Below, piece after piece: positions 43,955 to 52,916 of a stretch of DNA of 64,000 bases. Each line of letters begins with the position of its first letter. The stretch's first letter is position 1. The stretch covers positions 1-64,000 of the forward strand of contig JARLHV010000091.1 of the NCBI GenBank assembly GCA_031292055.1, written 5' to 3'. The DNA comes from Desulfosporosinus sp. (GTDB lineage: Bacteria; Bacillota; Desulfitobacteriia; Desulfitobacteriales; Desulfitobacteriaceae). The notes beneath the pieces were generated by a model that did not search any database, was not told where the DNA came from, and saw only the letters and a program-made list of their open reading frames with translations. Position numbers and translations under genes: made by a program.

Positions 43955-45238
43955 GTGAGTAGTTTTGAACTTGCTTATGGCAAGGAAATGTTGTCTTTTG
44001 AGCTGCCATCTTCCGTGAAAGTTCAGGAGATTGAAGCGAAGGCCAGCCAGCCGATTTTGGATATTGAACAGGCAGTTCGCGAAGCAGTAACTCATCCCTT
44101 AGGAACAGCTCCACTGGTAAAGGTGGTAAAACCAGGGGACAAAGTCGTAATTGTCGTTAGTGATGTTACTCGGCTTTGGATACGGACAGATGTTCTTTTG
44201 CCAATTATGCTGGACATCTTAAATGGGGCCGGTGTGCCTGATGAAGACATTTCTATTGTCACGGCGACCGGAGATCACCGCTTGCAGACTTTAGAAGAAC
44301 ATACGGCCATTTGTGGTACCAAGGTTTTGGCAAGAGTCCCTATTTACGATCATGAGTGTCGGGCCGACGATTTAGTGGATTTGGGCAAATCCTCACAGGG
44401 AACCCCTATTTTAGTCAACCGTCGAGTGTGGGATGCAGACAAAGTGATTCTGACTGGAGGAATTGCCTATCATTTGCTGGCAGGATTTGGTGGAGGTCGT
44501 AAATCAATTGCTCCAGGAGTTTGTGGCTATGAGATGATTCAGAAAAATCATGCGCTGGCGCTTAAAGATGGAGGACCTGCGGGACTGAGTCCGAACATAG
44601 GAAGCGGTAAAATGGAAGGCAACCCGGTTGCTGAGGATATGTTAGAAATCGCACTTATAGTAGGCGTGGATTTTATCCTAAATGTCGTGGTCAACGAAAA
44701 GAAGGAATTTGTCTATATTGCAGCCGGAGAGCTTCAACAGGCCCATTTAGCCGGCTGTCGAGTTACTGAAGAAATTTTTGGCATTAAAATAGCGGAAAAA
44801 GCCGAGCTGGTCATCGTTTCAAGTGGTGGGTATCCCAAAGATATTCAGCTTTACCAAGCGATCAAAGCCTTGGACAATTCTACTTATGCGGTTCAAGAAG
44901 GCGGAGTTATTATCTTAGTTAGTGAATGCTCCGATGGAATAGGTTCTCGACCCTTTGAGGAATTTTTTAAGTATGGCGAGGTCGAAGCTATGAATGTTCA
45001 GCTGCATGCTGACTTTACCATGCCGGGGTTTGTAAGCCTGAGGACGGCGAGCATTTGTCGCAAGACACCAGTTATTCTGATCAGTTCTCTAGCCGAGGAT
45101 GCTGTAAAACGTATGAAGATGATTCCTGCCCATTCTCCGGCAGAGGCTTTACAGTTAGCCCATCAAATCCTTGGGCATCCAGTTGAATCTGTGTATATAA
45201 TGCCTCACGGTGGAAACACTTTTCCAATCGTGAGTTAA
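43955..45238 (+). CDS. larA: LarA-family nickel-dependent lactate racemase
   Basis: This 427-residue protein has TGDHR (about 106-110), AYHLLAGFGGGRKSIAPGVCG (His near 174 and the Lys expected to bind the nickel-pincer nucleotide), and KNHAL. These correspond to the four key residues of LarA. Together with GlcD/GlcF it would convert L- to D-lactate before oxidation. The cofactor-making proteins LarB, LarC and LarE are not in this window, so they must be elsewhere if it is a true racemase. GTG start. Confidence 0.88.
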   Translation: MSSFELAYGKEMLSFELPSSVKVQEIEAKASQPILDIEQAVREAVTHPLGTAPLVKVVKPGDKVVIVVSDVTRLWIRTDVLLPIMLDILNGAGVPDEDISIVTATGDHRLQTLEEHTAICGTKVLARVPIYDHECRADDLVDLGKSSQGTPILVNRRVWDADKVILTGGIAYHLLAGFGGGRKSIAPGVCGYEMIQKNHALALKDGGPAGLSPNIGSGKMEGNPVAEDMLEIALIVGVDFILNVVVNEKKEFVYIAAGELQQAHLAGCRVTEEIFGIKIAEKAELVIVSSGGYPKDIQLYQAIKALDNSTYAVQEGGVIILVSECSDGIGSRPFEEFFKYGEVEAMNVQLHADFTMPGFVSLRTASICRKTPVILISSLAEDAVKRMKMIPAHSPAEALQLAHQILGHPVESVYIMPHGGNTFPIVS

Positions 45239-45329
45239 CTGCTATTTCTGAAGTTTTAACCTACATTCACAAAGAATTCTTCCTTCCTTATTTAGGACAA
45301 TACGGTTTGCGAACGAGGAAACTGCTTCT

Positions 45330-45368
45330 AGTAAGTAGGGCAACGATGTATCGGGCCCCTACTTACTT
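45330..45368 (+). terminator. Terminator-like hairpin after larA
   Basis: Stem AGTAAGTAGGG (45330-45340) pairs with CCCTACTTACT (45357-45367). No T-run follows. It lies 92 bases past larA and before the first large RNA promoter. Confidence 0.55.
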
Positions 45369-45437
45369 AAGAAGGTTCATTTCAACACAAGGCCACTTTA
45401 CAGACACCGCACCGCCAAGCAGCGGAAAATTCAGCAC

Positions 45438-45465
45438 TTGACAACGGTCTGAATTCGGTTATAAT
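45438..45465 (+). promoter_or_regulatory. Promoter of large RNA copy A
   Basis: Perfect TTGACA (45438-45443) and TATAAT (45460-45465) are separated by 16 bp, the same spacing as copy B. Confidence 0.85.
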
Positions 45466-45471
45466 GTAAGC

Positions 45472-46140
45472 ATAACCACTCAATCACAGATAACAAACGT
45501 TCAGTTTTTAAAAACTTGTTGGTAGCGTGCTAGGTAAAGTTTCGATTCATCGAAGGTTTCAGCATTGCAATCAGTTGAGCTAATGCTGGATTTAGAAGAA
45601 TTGGAGCCACCTAGAAGGGTGGTTTTTGTAGTTCTAAAAAGAAAACTTTCCCGCAAAGTTCCTCCTTTAGTCAGTTTGTCAGTTGGTTGGTTGGTTGAAT
45701 TCCCCTTTTTGATAGTAGTAATCAAGGAAATTGAGATCAGAATTCAGGTGATTTGCAACTTTAGTTTTTCCTTATGCCGATGAGGCCTGATGTCAGATCA
45801 ACCCCAGTTAGACCTAAAGTTACCCAATGAAATAGTGGAGGATTTGTCCAGATTAGTTTCCTACTTTAAACTTAGTTTTTGACTGGTTTACTTTTAGTTT
45901 AGACAAAGTAGTTACTTCCTTACTGGTTTGGTTTTACAGAACATCGTTTCTATTCTATTAATGTTCGTTTAGTTGTAAGGTGTATTCACTTCAAACTCAG
46001 GTGACTCCGGTTACTAATAGTTTAGTTTAGTTAAGTTTAGTTGATTAATCTCGAGCCGTGTATCCATTAATTCTGGAGGGACTTTGCGGGATTCAATTTT
46101 AGATTTAAAGGCCACTTATTTAAGTGACCTTTAAATCTAA
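45472..46140 (+). ncRNA. Putative large structured RNA, copy A
   Basis: Untranslated region of about 670 nt lies between a consensus promoter and a strong hairpin (AGATTTAAAGG/CCTTTAAATCT at 46100-46138). It lacks a plausible long reading frame. The 5' part (about 45525-45670) and the 3' part (about 46045-46098) are highly similar to copy B. Local hairpins include TTCGAT-TC-ATCGAA (45541-45554), CAGCATT...AATGCTG (45560-45588) and CCACC...GGTGG. CCCGCAAAGTTCCTCC (45651-45666) is complementary to GGAGGGACTTTGCGGG (46075-46090), closing a roughly 410-nt domain. The interior is U-rich. The class is not identified; size is in the range of OLE, ROOL or GOLLD RNAs. Confidence 0.75.
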
Positions 46141-46194
46141 GGCATGTTTCAACTTTAGAGATAACTCCAAAAACAAAAGGCAAAAAATTGATAC

Positions 46195-46222
46195 TTGACA
46201 ATTAGCTGAATCAGGGTATAAT
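46195..46222 (+). promoter_or_regulatory. Promoter of large RNA copy B
   Basis: Perfect TTGACA (46195-46200) and TATAAT (46217-46222) have a 16-bp spacer. Confidence 0.85.
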
Positions 46223-46228
46223 GAAACT

Positions 46229-46885
46229 GTAGCCACTTAATTTAAGTATAAATTCAGTTTATCAAAAAATTGTTGGTGCGTGCTAGGTAAAGTTTCGATT
46301 CATCGAAGGTTACAGCATTGCAGTCAGTTGAGCTAATGCTGAATCTTGGAGAATGAAGCCACCTAGAAGGGTGGTTTTTGTAGTTTTAAAAGAAAACTTT
46401 CCCGCAAAGTTCCTCCTAGTCAGTCTGAGTTAAGTCTTCCTGATCGGTAGTTAGTCTATTTATTAAGCTGGGAAATTGAGTTCAGTATTCAGTGGTTTAA
46501 ACCTAGATTCTTTATCTGTTTTGAATAGGCTGTTTTCAGATTGGCCCCAGTTTGTTTTTCTCAACGGAACTAGTGGAGGATTTGTCCAGATTTGTCCAGA
46601 TCAGTTACCTTTTCTTGAGTTTGTTCTTGACTGATACGGGTTCTTAGTTTAGTTCAAAGTATTTACACCCTCGCTAATTTGGTTTTTCGGAACGCTTCTA
46701 TTATGTTTTGGTTGCTTAGTTATAGGGTAAATCACTAACCTATTTTACTCCGGTTGATAACAGTTTTAGTTAAGTTTGGTTAAGATTAATCTCGATTCGT
46801 GCATCCATTAATTCTGGAGGAACTTTGCGGGATTCAACTTAGATTTTAAAGGCCGCTCATTCAGTGAGGGGTCTTTTCTTTTTTT
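46229..46885 (+). ncRNA. Putative large structured RNA, copy B
   Basis: The second tandem copy is about 650 nt and ends at an intrinsic terminator (GGCCGCTCA...TGAGGGGTC then TTTTCTTTTTTT, 46850-46885). The 5' block (TTGTTGGTGCGTGCTAGGTA onwards, 46271-46430) and 3' block (46787-46838) are closely similar to copy A. CCCGCAAAGTTCCTCC pairs perfectly with GGAGGAACTTTGCGGG (46816-46831); copy A has a G-U pair at the changed base. An internal duplication of ATTTGTCCAG occurs near 46579-46599. No tRNA-like or T-box feature was found. Confidence 0.75.
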
Positions 46886-47049
46886 ATTTTATAAGCTTGA
46901 CGTGCATAAAATTTCTGTTCAACTTTCAGTTATAGTCGGGCTCTTTTGTTTGAAATAATGATATAAAGGATATTCTGAATTGAAAGGCGAAGTAATAATA
47001 TATAACCATTACGTCATTGAAACAATTTTCCTGAGAGAAGGTGAATCAT

Positions 47050-48114
47050 TTGATCAACGCGCAAATGCAGAGTGCGAGAGAATTTCTTAGTCTTTTATCT
47101 ACCAGCTCAGGAGTTTCTGGCCATGAAGTTTCTATCGCTTCTTTGGTTAGGGAACGATTTGGTGCTTTAACTGATGAAGTGCGGTGCGATACGTTTGGCA
47201 ACGTTTATGCTCTCAAAAAGGGTAACAGCATACGTTCGAAAATTATGTTAGCCGCTCATATGGATGAAATCGGCCTTATCGTCAAAAAGATCGATTCCCG
47301 TGGTTTTCTGCGTTTTACCTCCATTGGTGGAGTGGACCAGCGAACCCTTCTCTCCCAAGAAGTACTCGTTCATGGACGCCAGGCTATCCCTGGAATTATC
47401 GGCTCCTTGCCTCCCCACCTGCTAACGGATGGGGACTTGGATCAAGCGGTTACGATGGAGGATATGGCTATTGACGTTGGACTTTCCTCCGCTAAAATTA
47501 ACGAGGTTATCCAAGTTGGAGATATAGTCACCCTAAGGCGAGAAACGTATTCTTTGCTCAATAATGTAATAGCTGGAAAATCATTGGATGACCGCGCTGG
47601 GGTTGTGGTGATGATGGTTTGCTTAGAAGAACTTTCCCACTTACAACATGCTCACGATGTCATAGCAGTGGCTACGACACAAGAAGAAGTAGGACTTCGG
47701 GGAGCGCTTACCAGCGCTTATACGCTTAATCCAGATCTAGCCGTGGCTATTGATGTTACCCACGCGAGTACTCCGGATACTAAGGGGCAAGTTGCGATCG
47801 AGTTGAGTAAGGGGCCGACAGTGGCTCTTGGTCCCAATATTCATCCCGCGATCTATCGTCATCTCTCAGAAACCTCCCAAGAGCAGCGTTTGCCCATTCA
47901 GATCGAACCAATTCCAGGAGCATCTGGAACAGATGCCTGGGCTATTCAAGTAACCCGAGCAGGTATTCCTACTGGACTGATCTCTGTTCCCTTGCGCTAT
48001 ATGCATACCTCCGTGGAAACTCTCGATATGCAAGACGTTCTTAATTCCGGGAAACTACTTGCTCATTTTATCTCCTCCTTACCGGACGATTTGGAGGGAT
48101 TTTTATGTTATTAA
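47050..48114 (+). CDS. M42-family metalloaminopeptidase, copy 1
   Basis: This protein of about 354 residues has the two-metal site of the FrvX/glutamyl-aminopeptidase family: AAHMDEIGL, LDDRAGV, catalytic Glu in TQEEVGLRGA, AIDVTHAST and RYMHTSVE. These self-assembling tetrahedral peptidases trim short peptides in the cytoplasm. TTG 47050 follows GAGAAGG; GTG 47041 is an alternative start. First of three tandem paralogues that overlap by 10 and 4 bp. Confidence 0.9.
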   Translation: MINAQMQSAREFLSLLSTSSGVSGHEVSIASLVRERFGALTDEVRCDTFGNVYALKKGNSIRSKIMLAAHMDEIGLIVKKIDSRGFLRFTSIGGVDQRTLLSQEVLVHGRQAIPGIIGSLPPHLLTDGDLDQAVTMEDMAIDVGLSSAKINEVIQVGDIVTLRRETYSLLNNVIAGKSLDDRAGVVVMMVCLEELSHLQHAHDVIAVATTQEEVGLRGALTSAYTLNPDLAVAIDVTHASTPDTKGQVAIELSKGPTVALGPNIHPAIYRHLSETSQEQRLPIQIEPIPGASGTDAWAIQVTRAGIPTGLISVPLRYMHTSVETLDMQDVLNSGKLLAHFISSLPDDLEGFLCY

Positions 48115-49151
48115 AAAGTTTGTGCGAATTAAATGGTACCTCAGGGGCTGAAGGCCTCATTCGTAATTTTTTGCGCGAACAAATTGAACCTTTTGTGGAG
48201 ACTGTAAAGGTTGATAAAATGGGAAATTTGATTGCAACTAAAAATGGAGATCTGTCCGCCCCTAAAGTTATGATCACTGCTCATATGGACGAAGTAGCGC
48301 TAATGATCGTCGAGATAACCAACGACGGTTTTCTCAAATTCCGACCAGTCGGCGGAATTGATGCTCGTATCCTTGTCTCGAAACCAGTACAAATTAATGA
48401 ATCTCTCGTCGGAGTCATCGGTGCCAAAGCCATCCATTTACAAAAACGGTTAGAACGTCAAAAGGCTTTACCTTTTGATCAACTATATATTGATATTGGG
48501 GCTAAATCCAAGGAAGACGCCTCCAGTAAGGTTAAACTAGGTGATTATGCCTATTTTATGACGAAATGCGAGCCTTTTGGAGAGGGACTATACAAAGGAA
48601 AGGCCTTTGATGACCGGGTAGGGTGTGCTATTTTGGTAGAGCTGCTTAAGAAGGACTATGATATCCCCTTAGTCGCAGTCTTTACAGTGCAAGAGGAGGT
48701 TGGCCTGCGAGGCGCCAAAGTCGCAGCGTATCACCTTGCTCCGGATTTTGCCATTGTTATTGAGGGAACTGTAGCTGCAGATGTGTCAGATCGAGAAGAG
48801 GAGGGCTGGGTTACGGAGTTGGGCAAAGGCCCTGCTTGCTCACTGATGGATAGAACAACCCTCTACAGTCCTAAACTTATCCAGTGGGTGACAGACTTAG
48901 CCCGTGCCAAGGGAATTCCATTGCAGTTTCGGCGCACAACGAGCGGCGGAAATGACGCTGGTCCTATTCATGTTAGCAAAGCTGGAATCCCGACGATTGT
49001 TTTAAGCGTACCCTGTCGCTACATTCATTCCTTTACCTCGGTTATCTCAGAAAAGGACTATACAGCTTGTCTCAAGCTTGTAGATGAAATTATAAAGGAA
49101 CTTCCGCGTAAGCTTATGATTAGCTCGATCGATAAGGAGGATAAGGTGTGA
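48105..49151 (+). CDS. M42-family metalloaminopeptidase, copy 2
   Basis: This 348-residue M42 peptidase has AHMDEVALM, FDDRVGC, catalytic Glu in VQEEVGLRGA, IEGTVAAD (Glu at the metal position occupied by Asp in copies 1 and 3) and RYIHSFTS. The ligand change, with sequence divergence, suggests a different substrate preference. It is coupled to its neighbours by overlaps. Confidence 0.9.
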   Translation: MLLKSLCELNGTSGAEGLIRNFLREQIEPFVETVKVDKMGNLIATKNGDLSAPKVMITAHMDEVALMIVEITNDGFLKFRPVGGIDARILVSKPVQINESLVGVIGAKAIHLQKRLERQKALPFDQLYIDIGAKSKEDASSKVKLGDYAYFMTKCEPFGEGLYKGKAFDDRVGCAILVELLKKDYDIPLVAVFTVQEEVGLRGAKVAAYHLAPDFAIVIEGTVAADVSDREEEGWVTELGKGPACSLMDRTTLYSPKLIQWVTDLARAKGIPLQFRRTTSGGNDAGPIHVSKAGIPTIVLSVPCRYIHSFTSVISEKDYTACLKLVDEIIKELPRKLMISSIDKEDKV

Positions 49152-50155
49152 TGGTTTTGGATTTTGCAATGCTTGGACAGTTAACCCAGTTATTTGGCCC
49201 GTCCGGTTCCGAGGAGTTGGTCGCGGAATTCATATCCACTCAAGTGCGCTCGTACTGTGACGAACTAAAGACAGATACCTTAGGCAATCTCATCGTCGGG
49301 CGTCATGGAAGCGGTAAAAAAATCATGGTCGCTGCTCATATGGACGAAATTGGCTTGATGATCACCCATATTGATAAAAAAGGGTTTCTGCGATTTACCC
49401 CTCTCGGTGGAGTACGTATCTCTAACCTGATCGGACAACGAGTCAAGTTTAGCAAGGGAAGCGTCGGAACAATCGGGGTTGAAAAATTAGATAAACCAAG
49501 TGATTTTAAGCTTGATAAGCTCTATCTCGATATAGGTGTATCAACTCGGGAAGAAGCCGAGCAGTTGATCAGCATCGGTGAAACGGCAGTTTTTGGCGGT
49601 GATTTCGTTGAGACTGGATCTCGGATTATTTCCAAGGCTCTTGACGATCGCGTTGGTTGTTTTGTTGCGATCGAAGCCCTCAAACGAACTAAGTCCACCC
49701 ATGAATTGGCGTTTGTCTTTACTGTACAGGAAGAAATCGGGACCCGTGGCGCTCGAACGGCTGCTTATGCTCTGGAACCGGACTTGGCCATTGCGGTGGA
49801 TGTCACAGCTACCGGGGATACCCCCAAAGCTCACCCTATGTCTGTAGAACTAGGGAGTGGGGTGGGGATTAAGGTGCTTGACCACTCTATGATCACCTCC
49901 CCGCAAATTAAGCGTTGGATGGCTGCTGTTGCCACGGAACGAAACATTCCCTTCCAATGGGAGGTTTTAGAGTATGGGGGAACGGATTCCGGAGCGATTC
50001 ATTTGTCCAAGGGCGGGGTGCCTTCTGGGGTTCTTTCAATTCCCACGCGCTATGTCCACAGCCCCGCCGAAATGCTGGACAAACGTGATGTAGAAGCAGC
50101 TGTAGAATTACTCGTGGCACTCTTAGAACGTCCCACAGAATTATGTCAAGGGTAG
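49148..50155 (+). CDS. M42-family metalloaminopeptidase, copy 3
   Basis: This 335-residue M42 peptidase has AAHMDEIGLM, LDDRVGC, VQEEIGTRGAR, AVDVTATGD and RYVHSPAE. All expected metal ligands and the catalytic Glu are present. GTG 49148 or ATG 49151; the former gives the 4-bp overlap with copy 2. Three paralogues in one operon may form mixed complexes, as known for archaeal M42 peptidases; this is an inference. Confidence 0.9.
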   Translation: MMVLDFAMLGQLTQLFGPSGSEELVAEFISTQVRSYCDELKTDTLGNLIVGRHGSGKKIMVAAHMDEIGLMITHIDKKGFLRFTPLGGVRISNLIGQRVKFSKGSVGTIGVEKLDKPSDFKLDKLYLDIGVSTREEAEQLISIGETAVFGGDFVETGSRIISKALDDRVGCFVAIEALKRTKSTHELAFVFTVQEEIGTRGARTAAYALEPDLAIAVDVTATGDTPKAHPMSVELGSGVGIKVLDHSMITSPQIKRWMAAVATERNIPFQWEVLEYGGTDSGAIHLSKGGVPSGVLSIPTRYVHSPAEMLDKRDVEAAVELLVALLERPTELCQG

Positions 50156-50337
50156 ACGATAGACGAGTCCAACTTAATACTCGTAGCTAGGTTGTGCCTA
50201 AGTTGAAGCTGGCGCATCCCGCATTGGAGCATGTGCGGGCGTAGCGATGGTTACAGACGTAACTTCGGTTAGTTCTAAAGCATATTAACTGATGAGCTCA
50301 GGAATTAGAATTATTGGGCAGCTTGTTTGCCCAAAAC

Positions 50338-50371
50338 AAAAACCGCATCTATTTGCCTAGATGTGGTTTTT
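50338..50371 (+). terminator. Terminator downstream of the M42 operon
   Basis: Stem AAAAACCGCATCT/AGATGTGGTTTTT has loop ATTTGCCT. A preceding hairpin TTGGGCA/TGCCCAA lies at 50314-50334. The rest of 50156-50539 contains a small CCCGCA/TGCGGG hairpin near 50217-50239 and no gene. Confidence 0.85.
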
Positions 50372-50539
50372 ACCAATCGAATGGTTTGAAATTTTACTCA
50401 ACTTCTTAAATACATCATCATACTTTCGAACGCCTTTTTAGAAAATTGTCCTACTAATTTTTTACCATGCCTTATGAGCAAAGTAATGAATAAACATTAT
50501 ATAAAGAGTTTGTGATATAATAATTTTGAGGTGGGCTTT

Positions 50540-50737
50540 ATGAGTACAGCCAAAAAAATTCTCTATAAATTAATCGAGGAAATTCCTGAAAGTCAGATTC
50601 CAGAGGTGATAGATTATATTTCTTTTTTAAAAAGTAAAAAAAATAAGGAAACTTTCCAAGACTTAACTTCTGCAGATGAAAGCAGCATTGAATTTTGGGA
50701 TAATGATATTGACGATACGGTGTGGAACAATGTATAA
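50540..50737 (+). CDS. Small antitoxin-like protein (DUF2281-type)
   Basis: This 65-residue protein with KLIEEIPESQIPEVIDYISFLKSKK resembles the AbrB/DUF2281-like antitoxin or dimerisation modules paired with MazF/PemK-type toxins, and has an acidic C-terminal tail (IEFWDNDIDDTVW). ATG 50540 after GAGGTGGG. The toxin start overlaps its stop. Since that toxin is destroyed, this is now an orphan antitoxin. Confidence 0.6.
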   Translation: MSTAKKILYKLIEEIPESQIPEVIDYISFLKSKKNKETFQDLTSADESSIEFWDNDIDDTVWNNV

Positions 50738-50853
50738 GCAAGGTGATATTTTATTAATATACGTTGTCCCAAGCTATAATAATTAGAAAGTTCGGAAGGG
50801 TCGGGAAATATATCATGGATGATGTGAAAAAAAGGTTGGATGAGTTGATTTAG
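50730..50853 (+). pseudogene. MazF/PemK-like toxin with internal deletion
   Basis: ATG 50730 opens MYKQGDILLIYVV, a typical MazF/PemK beginning, but reaches a stop after 18 codons. About 20 codons of a plausible C-terminus (RVGKYIMDDVKKRLDELI) follow in another frame to TAG 50851-50853. Around 75 internal codons, including the catalytic core, are gone. The 8-bp overlap with the antitoxin keeps the original operon layout. Confidence 0.6.
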
Positions 50854-50876
50854 GATGATAAAAACCACATGAAGAA

Positions 50877-50912
50877 AACAGGTCAGCTTAATGTTAGCTG
50901 GCCTGTTTTTTT
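50877..50912 (+). terminator. Intrinsic terminator
   Basis: Stem AACAGG-CAGC/GCTG-CCTGTT (one-base bulges) is followed by TTTTTTT; it ends the antitoxin transcript and faces thiC. Confidence 0.85.
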
Positions 50913-50958
50913 AGAATTTTTCTCAACCCATTCGGCTGTTTTATCCAATTGGATTCGT

Positions 50959-52236
50959 TTATTTATTCATAACACGGTTCATAAGCCGCATCGAACACAT
51001 TTCCCCGCACATGGTGCAGCTGTCTTGATGTTCGGGGGCGGACTCTTTGCGATAGCGCTCCGGTTTTTCCCGGTCTAAGGCTAGGCTAAACATCTTCTCC
51101 CAATCCATAACTTGTCGGGCTTGGCTCATCTCCCGATCCCAATCGGCGGCTCCGGGTACCCCTTTGGCAAGATCTGCGGCATGAGCAGCGATCTTGACAG
51201 CAATGATTCCTTCACGCACGTCGTCTAAAGTAGGCAAGCGAAGGTGTTCGGCTGGTGTCACATAGCAAAGAAAATCTGCTCCTACCGAGGCGGCTAAAGC
51301 TCCGCCGATCGCGCTGGTGATGTGATCGTAACCCGGTGCAACGTCAGTGACCAATGGCCCCAAAATGTAAAAGGGCGCTCCGTGGCAAAGCTTTTTGGCC
51401 ATCTGGACATTAGCCACAATTTCATTTAAGGGAACATGGCCTGGTCCTTCAATCATGACTTGAACATTGCGTTGCCAAGCCCTTTGCGTTAATTCTCCCA
51501 GGACAATCAATTCGGAAATTTGAGCTCCGTCTGTAGCATCGGCAATGCTGCCCGGTCGACAGGCATCTCCCAGGCTTAGGGTTACATCGTATTCGGCACA
51601 GATATCGAGGAGATCATCAAAATATTCGTAAAAAGGGTTTTCCTGCCCGGTCAACTCCATCCAGGCATACAGTAAGGAGCCGCCCCGGGAGACAATGTTG
51701 GTGACCCGGGAGGTCTGCTGAAAGTGTCGGGCTGTTTCCCGGTTAATGCCGGCGTGGATGGTGACAAAATCGACACCGTCGCGGGCGTGTTGTTCTACCA
51801 CGGCCAGGAACTCCTGAGGTGTAATGTCTGCCAATTTCTTGTCTAAATAGCCCAGAGCATCATACATAGGAACCGTACCGATCATAGCAGGGGACATTTC
51901 GAGGAGACGGTGGCGAAATTCGACGGTTTTACCGTAGTTGCTGAGATCCATAATTGCTTCCGCTTTCATATCCAAAGCCATGCGTACTTTGGCCAGCTCA
52001 CTATCGAGGTTGGCACACTCCGGGGAAATGCCCAAATTGACGTTAATCTTCGTCTTCAGTCCCAGACCAACGCCTTCCGGACTTAAGGAGGTGTGATTGT
52101 GGTTCGCTGGGATGGCAATGCTGCCCGCTGCCACCCGGAGTCTGATTTCTTCAGCGGTTAATCCCTCTTTGTCAGCGACGGTTTGCATAGCTGCTGTGAT
52201 AACTCCATTTTTGGCCTGTTCCATCTGTGTACTCAT
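50959..52236 (-). CDS. thiC: Phosphomethylpyrimidine synthase ThiC
   Basis: This 425-residue non-canonical radical SAM enzyme makes HMP-phosphate from AIR. Features: [75 protein letters not shown] and the C-terminal cluster motif CTMCGEMC. The latter is Cx2Cx3C here, one residue shorter than the Cx2Cx4C of E. coli ThiC, and belongs to the short clostridial/archaeal form that lacks the N-terminal domain. Last gene of the minus-strand thi operon. A BzaF-type benzimidazole synthase is less likely because of the thi context. Confidence 0.93.
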   Translation of the reverse strand: MSTQMEQAKNGVITAAMQTVADKEGLTAEEIRLRVAAGSIAIPANHNHTSLSPEGVGLGLKTKINVNLGISPECANLDSELAKVRMALDMKAEAIMDLSNYGKTVEFRHRLLEMSPAMIGTVPMYDALGYLDKKLADITPQEFLAVVEQHARDGVDFVTIHAGINRETARHFQQTSRVTNIVSRGGSLLYAWMELTGQENPFYEYFDDLLDICAEYDVTLSLGDACRPGSIADATDGAQISELIVLGELTQRAWQRNVQVMIEGPGHVPLNEIVANVQMAKKLCHGAPFYILGPLVTDVAPGYDHITSAIGGALAASVGADFLCYVTPAEHLRLPTLDDVREGIIAVKIAAHAADLAKGVPGAADWDREMSQARQVMDWEKMFSLALDREKPERYRKESAPEHQDSCTMCGEMCSMRLMNRVMNK

Positions 52237-52271
52237 CGAATCACACTCTTTCTCTAAAACTTCTCTTAGGT

Positions 52272-52916
52272 CTACATCTCCATAATGTGTTGTAAACGCT
52301 TAATCTTGCCCGGAATGTCTGGGTTGCCCACAATCTCGGTGACTAAGGCGACGGTTCGAGCCCCTGTCTTGATCACTTCAGCTAGATTGTGTTCCTTAAT
52401 TCCGCCGATCGCTACGAAGGGGATCTTCAGATTCTTAACAACGTAATCTAAATAGTCCAGTCCGACCGGATCACACACGTCAATTTTGGTATGGGTGGCA
52501 AACAAAGGTCCCACGCCGATGTAATCTGCCCCATCCTTCACAGCTGCCTGTGCTTGAGCTGGCGAATGCGTGGAAACTCCAATCAGGAGATCAGGGCCAA
52601 CGAGCTCGCGCACTGTGGACAGGGGCAAGTCGTCTTGTCCGATATGCACGCCATCGGCGCCTACCGCCAGAGCCAGATCTAAGTGATCATTGATAATGAA
52701 CAAGGCACCGGTTTCTTGGGTCATAGCCCGCAGCGCGAGACATTCCTCATACATTGTCCGAACCTTTTTGGACTTCTCTCGGTATTGAAGAATCGGTACA
52801 CCACTGGCCAAGATCTCTCTAGCTACCTCAAGATTGCTGCGGCCTAGAGAGTGGAGTTCTGAAGTGAGGGCATAGATGCCAGAGGGCAGGGGGCGCTTTT
52901 TTGCAGGTTTGTTGAT
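52272..52916 (-). CDS. thiE: Second thiamine-phosphate synthase, non-standard start
   Basis: The protein matches ThiE throughout: [80 protein letters not shown] and [11 protein letters not shown]. The first standard start codon (TTG 52811) would remove the first beta strand and helix. In frame further upstream there is no ATG, GTG or TTG before TGA. The best candidate is ATC 52916, preceded by the perfect ribosome site AAGGAGGTGA (52923-52932), giving 214 residues, the normal length. The start is therefore uncertain. Confidence 0.85.
   Translation of the reverse strand: MNKPAKKRPLPSGIYALTSELHSLGRSNLEVAREILASGVPILQYREKSKKVRTMYEECLALRAMTQETGALFIINDHLDLALAVGADGVHIGQDDLPLSTVRELVGPDLLIGVSTHSPAQAQAAVKDGADYIGVGPLFATHTKIDVCDPVGLDYLDYVVKNLKIPFVAIGGIKEHNLAEVIKTGARTVALVTEIVGNPDIPGKIKRLQHIMEM

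Noticed and set aside
45600..45630. AGGGTGG resembling a T-box element
   Set aside because: The full T-box sequence and a specifier stem are not present, and the units are followed by no aminoacyl-tRNA or amino acid genes.
45565..45783. 72-codon frame in large RNA copy A
   Set aside because: It is not preserved in copy B despite high nucleotide similarity, so it is not coding.
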